A stretch of 10,743 bases of DNA from positions 1 through 10,743 of the forward strand of contig JASFKQ010000126.1 in the NCBI GenBank assembly GCA_050118555.1, given 5' to 3'. Below, piece by piece: positions 7,360 through 10,743 of this stretch. Origin of the DNA: CALKKN01 sp050118555. GTDB lineage: Bacteria > Pseudomonadota > Gammaproteobacteria > Xanthomonadales > SZUA-36. Every line of letters begins with the position of its first letter. The first letter of the stretch is position 1. The position numbers and the translations under genes are program-made. The notes beneath the pieces are model-generated. The model searched no databases, was not told the DNA's origin, and was given only the letters and a program-made list of their open reading frames with translations.

Positions 7360-7405
7360 CCTCTTTTTTGAAACTTTAAGCTATTAAAGGAAGATATTGT
7401 ACAAT
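7332..7405. promoter_or_regulatory. Cluster of three TGTACA operator-like boxes
   Basis: TTGTACAG occurs at 7332-7339 and again at 7343-7350, identical and exactly 11 bp apart, one helical turn. A third copy sits in the 10-nt perfect palindrome ATTGTACAAT at 7396-7405. The first two lie in the -10 and spacer regions of the fasciclin promoter. As I recall, CarH/LitR B12-dependent MerR regulators bind 11-bp-spaced repeats of the form nTnTACAn over promoters, so they are the best-fitting candidates. No regulator gene is present in the window, so the assignment is inference. Confidence 0.5.
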
Positions 7406-7651
7406 TTATGTTCAATTAGCGGCAGAGTCGGCTTTGCCTGCTGCATCGTCCAACAACATCCGTGTTAGCCGCTCAGCTCCCAATGTCGCCGCATTCGTCG
7501 CAACGAGCGCCCCGCCGGCCCACCGCGGACTTCCCAGAGTGACGAAGCGACTTCACTCCGGAGGCCTCCCCGTGTCCCCGCCTGAGGACCCTGAAAGGGT
7601 TCTTTATGGGATACTGGGAATCTGCGAATCGCCGCGTACCGGGCCGTTGTT
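7406..7651 (+). other. Leader region upstream of the CoA-transferase gene, with several small hairpins
   Basis: No gene is supported here; ORFs crossing it do not resemble proteins and end inside the CoA-transferase. It contains small inverted repeats: GGCAGAG/CTTTGCC around 7421-7438, GAGTGA/TCACTC at 7537-7558, GGAGGCCTCC at 7560-7569, and GGACCCT/AGGGTTC around 7587-7603. None is followed by a T-run. It may be a structured 5' untranslated region of the CoA-transferase transcript. I recognise no known riboswitch and found no convincing plus-strand promoter. Confidence 0.3.
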
Positions 7652-8857
7652 ATGGAAAAAAAGCCTCGCCCTTTGGACGGAATACGGGTCCTCGAGCTCG
7701 GCCAGTTACTCGCCGGGCCATTCGCTGCCAGCATGCTGGCCTATTACGGCGCCGAGGTCATCAAGGTGGAGCCTCCGGGAACCGGCGATCCCATCCGCAG
7801 GTGGCGGGTGCTGGACGACGAGGGCATGTCCTACTGGTGGCGCAGCCTGGGGCGCAACAAGAAGTGCATCACCGCCGACCTGCGCAACCAGGAGGGCCGC
7901 GAGCTCGTGCGGGGTCTGGCCGGCAAGTGCCAGGTGCTGGTTGAGAACTTCCGCCCGGGCGTCATGGAGAAATGGGGCCTGGGCCCGACTGACCTGTGGG
8001 CGGACAACCCCGGGCTGGTCTACGCGCGGATTTCCGGATACGGACAGGACGGGCCCTGGGCCTCGAAGCCGGGCTTCGCCTCGGTTTGCGAGGGTGTGGG
8101 CGGTTTGCGTTACGTCAACGGCAAGCCGGGGGAGCCGCCGATGCGGCCCAACCTGAGCATCGGGGACACGCTCGCCGGCCTGCACACGGCGCTCGGGGTG
8201 GTGATGGCCTGCCTGTACCAGGCCCGACATCCCGGCAGCCGCGGGCAGGTGATCGACACCGCACTCTACGAGTCCGTCTTCAATCTGCTCGAGGGCGTGG
8301 TGCCGGAATACGATGGCGGCGGGGTGGTGCGCGAACCCTCCGGCTCGACAATCACCGGGATCGTACCGACCAACACCTATCGGTGCGCGGACGGCAAGTT
8401 CATCATCATCGGGGCCAACGGCGATTCGATATTCAGGCGGCTCTGCGAAACAATGGGCCGGCACGACCTGGCCACGGACGCGCGGATTGCCGACAACGCG
8501 GGCCGGGTGGAGCACGAGCCTGAAATCGATGCGGCCATTGCGGCCTGGACCGGCTCCATGGATTCGGAAACCGCCCTCGAACTGCTGGACGAGGCACGGG
8601 TTCCCTCCGGTCCGATCTACAGCGTCGCGGATATGATGGTGAACGAACACTTCATCGCACGTGGTCTGTTCGAGGAAGTGGATGTGCACGGCCATGCACT
8701 GAAGATTCCGGCGATGATCCCGAAACTCAGCGACACGCCCGGGCGCACCGAATGGGCGGGGCCCGAGGTCGGTTCTTATAACGAGGCCGTGTACGGGGAA
8801 TTACTGGGGCTGGCGGAGGCCGATCTCGACCGGCTGCGGCGGCGTGGCGTGATATAG
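7652..8857 (+). CDS. Class III CoA-transferase (CaiB/BaiF family)
   Basis: The 401-aa product belongs to the formyl-CoA transferase, CaiB and alpha-methylacyl-CoA racemase superfamily. It moves CoA between carboxylic acids through an enzyme-aspartyl anhydride, or epimerises acyl-CoAs. Seen: the opening PLDGIRVLELGQLLAGPFA (7-25), AEVIKVEPPGTGDPIR (34-49), NKKCITADLRNQEGRELVRGL, VENFRPGVMEKWGLG (97-111), ARISGYGQDGPWA and the catalytic Asp172 in LSIGDTLAGLHTALGV. The C-terminal part has RVPSGPIYSVADMM and the closing DRLRRRGVI. Length fits the family. The substrate cannot be told from sequence, and there is no partner gene beside it to suggest one. The ATG at 7652 is placed correctly for the domain, but no Shine-Dalgarno sequence is visible before it. 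The next gene follows after 63 nt and may be cotranscribed. Confidence 0.93.
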   Translation: MEKKPRPLDGIRVLELGQLLAGPFAASMLAYYGAEVIKVEPPGTGDPIRRWRVLDDEGMSYWWRSLGRNKKCITADLRNQEGRELVRGLAGKCQVLVENFRPGVMEKWGLGPTDLWADNPGLVYARISGYGQDGPWASKPGFASVCEGVGGLRYVNGKPGEPPMRPNLSIGDTLAGLHTALGVVMACLYQARHPGSRGQVIDTALYESVFNLLEGVVPEYDGGGVVREPSGSTITGIVPTNTYRCADGKFIIIGANGDSIFRRLCETMGRHDLATDARIADNAGRVEHEPEIDAAIAAWTGSMDSETALELLDEARVPSGPIYSVADMMVNEHFIARGLFEEVDVHGHALKIPAMIPKLSDTPGRTEWAGPEVGSYNEAVYGELLGLAEADLDRLRRRGVI

Positions 8858-8920
8858 CAGCGGCGGAGTCGCAAGGTGACTCGGAAAGTTGGCGTGGAAG
8901 AGCAGGGGGAGATTGGAGAC

Positions 8921-9472
8921 ATGGAAGAATCGGTACGCGTCGGCATTCTTTCCGACACGCACGGCCACGTCTGCGAGAATGTGCTGGAGGTGATCGCAGG
9001 TTGCGACATCGCCGTGCACGCCGGCGACATCGGCAGTGCGAGAGTACTGCAGCACCTGCGGGAAGTGACCGGCAGGGTGCACGCAGTACTCGGGAACAAT
9101 GATGTTCCTGGCCTCTGGGCCGGCGAGGAACTCGACGTTCTGGGCACGCTGTCCGCGCTCGTCGAGCTTGAATTACCCGGTGGCAAGCTGGCCGTTGAGC
9201 ACGGCCATGTCCACGGCCACATGTCTCCGGACCACGACAAACTGCGCGCAGCGCATCACGGGGCACGGGCCGTTGTCTACGGGCATACCCACAAACTGGA
9301 GATCGACTGCGCCGGCAGCCCATGGGTCATCAACCCGGGCGCCGCGGGAAGAATCCGCAACCGGGGCGGTCCTTCCTGCCTGGTACTGAATGTAAGCCCC
9401 CATGACTGGACTATCGAGACCTTCAAATTTGCCAGGCGTTCCAACAAAGGGGCCGGATACAATTTTGGCTAA
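8921..9472 (+). CDS. YfcE/MJ0936-family metallophosphoesterase
   Basis: The 183-aa product has the calcineurin-like phosphoesterase signature in order: SDTHGH (Asp12, His14), HAGDIG (Asp36), LGNND (Asn59), EHGHVHGH (94-100) and YGHTHK (His122, His124). These residues bind the two metals. Family members hydrolyse phosphodiesters; the natural substrate is usually unknown. The ATG at 8921 is preferred because AGGGGGAG at 8904-8911 is well spaced and the domain starts at residue 5. An upstream GTG at 8876 in the same frame would add 15 residues. The last ten residues, SNKGAGYNFG (174-183), and the stop codon are encoded by the left arm and loop of a perfect palindrome, so the natural C-terminus seems to have been replaced by a repeat insertion. 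The protein's core ends before this tail, so activity is probably kept. Confidence 0.92.
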   Translation: MEESVRVGILSDTHGHVCENVLEVIAGCDIAVHAGDIGSARVLQHLREVTGRVHAVLGNNDVPGLWAGEELDVLGTLSALVELELPGGKLAVEHGHVHGHMSPDHDKLRAAHHGARAVVYGHTHKLEIDCAGSPWVINPGAAGRIRNRGGPSCLVLNVSPHDWTIETFKFARRSNKGAGYNFG

Positions 9473-9495
9473 ATTGTATCCGGCCCCTTTGTTGG
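9441..9495. repeat. Perfect 25-bp palindromic hairpin, REP/RAYT-like
   Basis: Arms 9441-9465 and 9471-9495 are exact reverse complements around a 5-nt loop TGGCT. The right arm begins AAATTGTATCCGGCCCCTTT. It lies between the converging phosphoesterase and 53-aa genes and overlaps the end of the former. It lacks a T-run on either side but is stable enough to stall or stop transcription from both directions. The AAAGGGGCCGGATACAATT type of arm resembles intergenic repeats seen near REP-associated tyrosine transposases in gammaproteobacteria; that link is from memory. Confidence 0.85.
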
Positions 9496-9501
9496 GAAAG
9501 C

Positions 9502-9663
9502 TTATGGCTTTTTCGGGGTCGTGTATTCGACCTCTTTCTGAAACGGCTCCCAGGTGGTTTCATACCCGACAAAACCCTTCTCATTGGGTTCTTTCTGGCG
9601 GGTTGTGACGAAACGCGCTTTGCCTTCGGGAACTTTGGGTCTGGTTTTGGGTTGTTCGCTCAT
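9502..9663 (-). CDS. Small charged protein, 53 aa, unknown function
   Basis: I do not recognise this family. The ATG at 9663 is preceded by an excellent ribosome binding site, GAGGTGA, about 6 nt upstream, and the frame runs to TAA at 9502-9504. The sequence opens MSEQPKTRPKVPEGKARFVT and contains EKGFVGYETTWEPFQKEVEY before ending TTPKKP. It is rich in Lys, Glu, Pro and Thr, has two Tyr and one Trp, no Cys, and no membrane or signal segment. It is likely a soluble small protein. It lies 42 nt downstream of the FKBP gene on the same strand, so it is probably the last gene of that operon. A short hairpin between the two (9688-9702) might process or attenuate the transcript. The palindrome at 9441-9495 begins just past its stop. 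Confidence 0.7.
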   Translation of the reverse strand: MSEQPKTRPKVPEGKARFVTTRQKEPNEKGFVGYETTWEPFQKEVEYTTPKKP

Positions 9664-9687
9664 AAGACTCACCTCTTGCCAAGAATA

Positions 9688-9702
9688 TCACGCGTGGCGT
9701 GA
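9688..9702 (-). other. Small hairpin between the FKBP and 53-aa genes
   Basis: TCACGC (9688-9693) and GCGTGA (9697-9702) form a perfect 6-bp stem with a 3-nt loop. On the minus strand it is not followed by a T-run, so it is not a standard terminator. It lies just past the FKBP stop and upstream of the GAGGTGA site of the next gene, so it could stabilise or attenuate the message. This is speculative. Confidence 0.3.
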
Positions 9703-9705
9703 CAA

Positions 9706-10224
9706 TTAATTCAAAACCTCGTGAATGCTGGGGCCCATTTTTATGTCCGGGCCTTCTTCGACTTTCCCGCCTGCCGCAATCTCTTCTTCGCTTGCATCCC
9801 GGACAAGCAGGATTTCCAGCTTGAAAATGACCTCTCTGCCGCACAGCGGGTTGTTTCCATCGAAGGTGATGGTTTTTCTGTCCTTCCGGGTGACCAGGAA
9901 AGTCTTGGTCTCACCCTTGTTGTTTTCCATCAGGATGGCGGTACCGACTTCACGATATTCCTCGGGAACGTTCCTGATCTGCTCGGTGATGACGAGCGAC
10001 TCATCCCTGGCGCCGAATATCTTGTTGCAGTCCAGGGGAACTTCGATCGTTTCGCCCGCGGATCGGCCCTCCAACTCGGCGCTGACCTGGGGCGACAGGA
10101 CCTGGTTGACCCCGTGGACATACCCCAGCGGAAACTCGACCGAGGTCAGCACCTGGCCGGACTTCTGGTCGATAACCTGGTAGGTCAGTTCAACGTACTT
10201 GTTGTCTGCGATCACGTCGCTCAT
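9706..10224 (-). CDS. SlyD-like FKBP-type peptidyl-prolyl cis-trans isomerase
   Basis: The 172-aa product aligns with the two-domain SlyD plan: an FKBP domain split by an insert-in-flap (IF) chaperone domain. Seen: VELTYQVIDQKSGQVL (11-26), FPLGYVHGVNQVLSPQVSAELEGRSAGET (31-59), the flap entry DESLVITEQI (74-83), the IF-domain core VGTAILMENNKGE (93-105) and ITFDGNNPLCGREVIFKLEIL (119-139), which matches the VDGNHMLAGQNLKF segment of SlyD. It should catalyse prolyl isomerisation and bind unfolded chains in the cytoplasm. It lacks the His- and Cys-rich metal-binding tail of E. coli SlyD and instead ends in an acidic EEGPDIKMGPSIHEVLN-type tail. ATG at 10224 is chosen because the domain begins there; the frame is open to 10323 but that would overlap the upstream gene. 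Only a weak GGGC-type site precedes it. It sits 25 nt after the 119-aa gene. Confidence 0.88.
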   Translation of the reverse strand: MSDVIADNKYVELTYQVIDQKSGQVLTSVEFPLGYVHGVNQVLSPQVSAELEGRSAGETIEVPLDCNKIFGARDESLVITEQIRNVPEEYREVGTAILMENNKGETKTFLVTRKDRKTITFDGNNPLCGREVIFKLEILLVRDASEEEIAAGGKVEEGPDIKMGPSIHEVLN

Positions 10225-10249
10225 GGCCCAGGCCCAGTCTTTCGAAAAT

Positions 10250-10609
10250 TCAGAAAATAGAAGCGGAAAAGATCCGGACTTCACCCTGCTCATAACCCAG
10301 GACCAGGCGCCCGAGCCACTCACCTTCCATCTCGGTGCTTCTTACGCGGTAAAGGACGGTCACGTGTTCACCGCGGCGAATGATGCCAAGATAATCCCAC
10401 TCCGGGGACAGCTTGCGTGCCAGCATACTTCTCTTGAACTGTTTTCCTAGCTCCATTTCGTTCAGGCCAAGCAACAGGTCATAGGAAAATTTCCTGATGA
10501 ATTTCCCGTACTGCCCCTTATTGGAGTACTTGATCAGGTCGTCCCACATCGGGTGGGCAATCGCCAGGATCTCTTCGTCGGTGTGTTCAATAATGTTCAT
10601 CGATGCCAT
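10250..10609 (-). CDS. Uncharacterised 119-aa protein
   Basis: I do not recognise the family. The N-terminal half looks helical (DEEILAIAHPMWDDLIKYSN, then KFIRKFSYDLLLGLNEMELG). The C-terminal half looks like beta strands (YLGIIRRGEHVTVLYRVRS, then WLGRLVLGYEQGEVRIFSASIF). A helices-then-sheet order of this size is compatible with an NTF2/SnoaL-like fold, but that is only an impression. There is no signal peptide, membrane segment or Cys. Two starts are possible, ATG at 10609 and ATG at 10600; the first has AGG a few bases upstream. It is followed after 25 nt by the FKBP gene, so the two are probably cotranslated from one message. Its upstream flank is interrupted by a 54-nt palindrome ending 6 nt before the ATG. 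Confidence 0.75.
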   Translation of the reverse strand: MASMNIIEHTDEEILAIAHPMWDDLIKYSNKGQYGKFIRKFSYDLLLGLNEMELGKQFKRSMLARKLSPEWDYLGIIRRGEHVTVLYRVRSTEMEGEWLGRLVLGYEQGEVRIFSASIF

Positions 10610-10615
10610 GAGGCC

Positions 10616-10669
10616 TGGGGTCAGAGTAAAGGGACAGAGTCGCGACTCTGTCCCTTTACTCTGACCCCA
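10616..10669. repeat. Perfect 54-nt palindrome, REP/RAYT-like (GGGGTCAGAGTAAA type)
   Basis: Positions 10616-10642 and 10643-10669 are exact reverse complements, 27 bp per arm with no spacer; the centre reads GTCGCGAC. The arm contains GGGGTCAGAGTAAAGGGACA. Sequences of the GGGGTCAGAGTAAA kind are, from memory, common next to REP-associated tyrosine transposase genes in gammaproteobacteria. It lies between a partial minus-strand gene and the 119-aa gene and may block or attenuate transcription into the 119-aa/FKBP cassette. Confidence 0.88.
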
Positions 10670-10675
10670 TTTTCC

Positions 10676-10743
10676 TTACGCTGCTTGCTCGGTTTCACTC
10701 ACCAGGTGATAAAGGGGAGCCTTCTCCATGGTGTATTCACCGG
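10676..10743 (-). CDS. C-terminal end of an unidentified gene (partial)
   Basis: A minus-strand frame enters from the right edge, reads GEYTMEKAPLYHLVSETEQAA and stops at TAA (10678-10676). Only 21 residues are visible, too few to assign a family. An internal ATG would give a mere 17-aa peptide, so a truncated longer gene is more likely. The 54-nt palindrome starts 7 nt past its stop. It could be the gene originally upstream of the 119-aa gene, or the end of a repeat-associated transposase; the sequence cannot decide. Confidence 0.4.
   Translation of the reverse strand, partial: GEYTMEKAPLYHLVSETEQAA

Noticed and set aside
7421..7438. Hairpin GGCAGAG/CTTTGCC as a terminator or tRNA fragment
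   Set aside because: It is short, contains a G-T pair, is not followed by T residues, and no tRNA cloverleaf can be drawn around it.
7434..8156. Plus-strand open frame of 240 codons starting in the CoA-transferase leader
   Set aside because: Most of it is out of frame within the CoA-transferase gene, and the translation is Ser/Arg/Pro/Thr-rich without a domain.
9441..9495. Calling the 25-bp palindrome a standard rho-independent terminator
   Set aside because: There is no T-run after the stem on either strand and the arm is far longer than usual, so a repeat element is the better description even if it also stops transcription.
9706..10260. Plus-strand open frames opposite the FKBP gene
   Set aside because: The minus-strand product shows clear SlyD/FKBP motifs; the plus-strand translations do not resemble proteins.

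Overview
The window is GC-rich (about 60% or more in the coding parts) and densely packed. Its content fits an environmental gammaproteobacterium: a Pseudomonas-type class I fumarase, an NfeD/stomatin pair, Shine-Dalgarno-led genes, and palindromic intergenic repeats of the kind linked to REP-associated transposases. The taxonomic guess rests on gene content and repeat style only. There are no rRNA or tRNA genes, no CRISPR array, no complete transposase gene and no recognisable defence system.

Layout. (1) 2-781, minus strand: a CHAD-domain (polyphosphate-binding) protein, divergent from the next block. (2) 913-4238, plus strand: a signal-peptide-bearing NfeD membrane serine protease overlaps an SPFH/stomatin (slipin) gene by 11 nt, followed after 37 nt by an Old Yellow Enzyme-type flavin oxidoreductase. 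(3) 4210-6506, minus strand: a RimJ/RimL-like GNAT acetyltransferase, whose 3' end overlaps the oxidoreductase gene by 29 nt, and a class I [4Fe-4S] fumarate hydratase. The 260-nt gap between them carries two inverted copies of a 9-nt tandem repeat. (4) 6594-7248, minus strand: a secreted fasciclin (FAS1) protein with a clear terminator and a well-formed promoter that contains TGTACA boxes. (5) 7652-9472, plus strand: a class III (CaiB/BaiF) CoA-transferase and a small metallophosphoesterase. (6) 9502-10609, minus strand: a compact cassette of an uncharacterised 119-aa protein, a SlyD-like FKBP prolyl isomerase and a 53-aa charged small protein. (7) At the right edge, the last 21 codons of another minus-strand gene.

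The most interesting signals are non-coding. Two long perfect palindromes (25-bp arms at 9441-9495; 54 nt at 10616-10669) bracket the three-gene minus-strand cassette. The first supplies the last ten codons and the stop of the phosphoesterase. The second sits six bases upstream of the 119-aa gene. Both look like RAYT/REP-type hairpins. Separately, the FAS1 promoter has two TGTACA boxes exactly 11 bp apart within the -10/spacer region and a third palindromic box further upstream. That geometry resembles operators of B12-dependent light-sensing MerR regulators (CarH/LitR). No complete new multi-gene system is evident. The best candidates for undescribed biology are this putative light- or B12-responsive FAS1 promoter and the palindrome-bracketed FKBP cassette.
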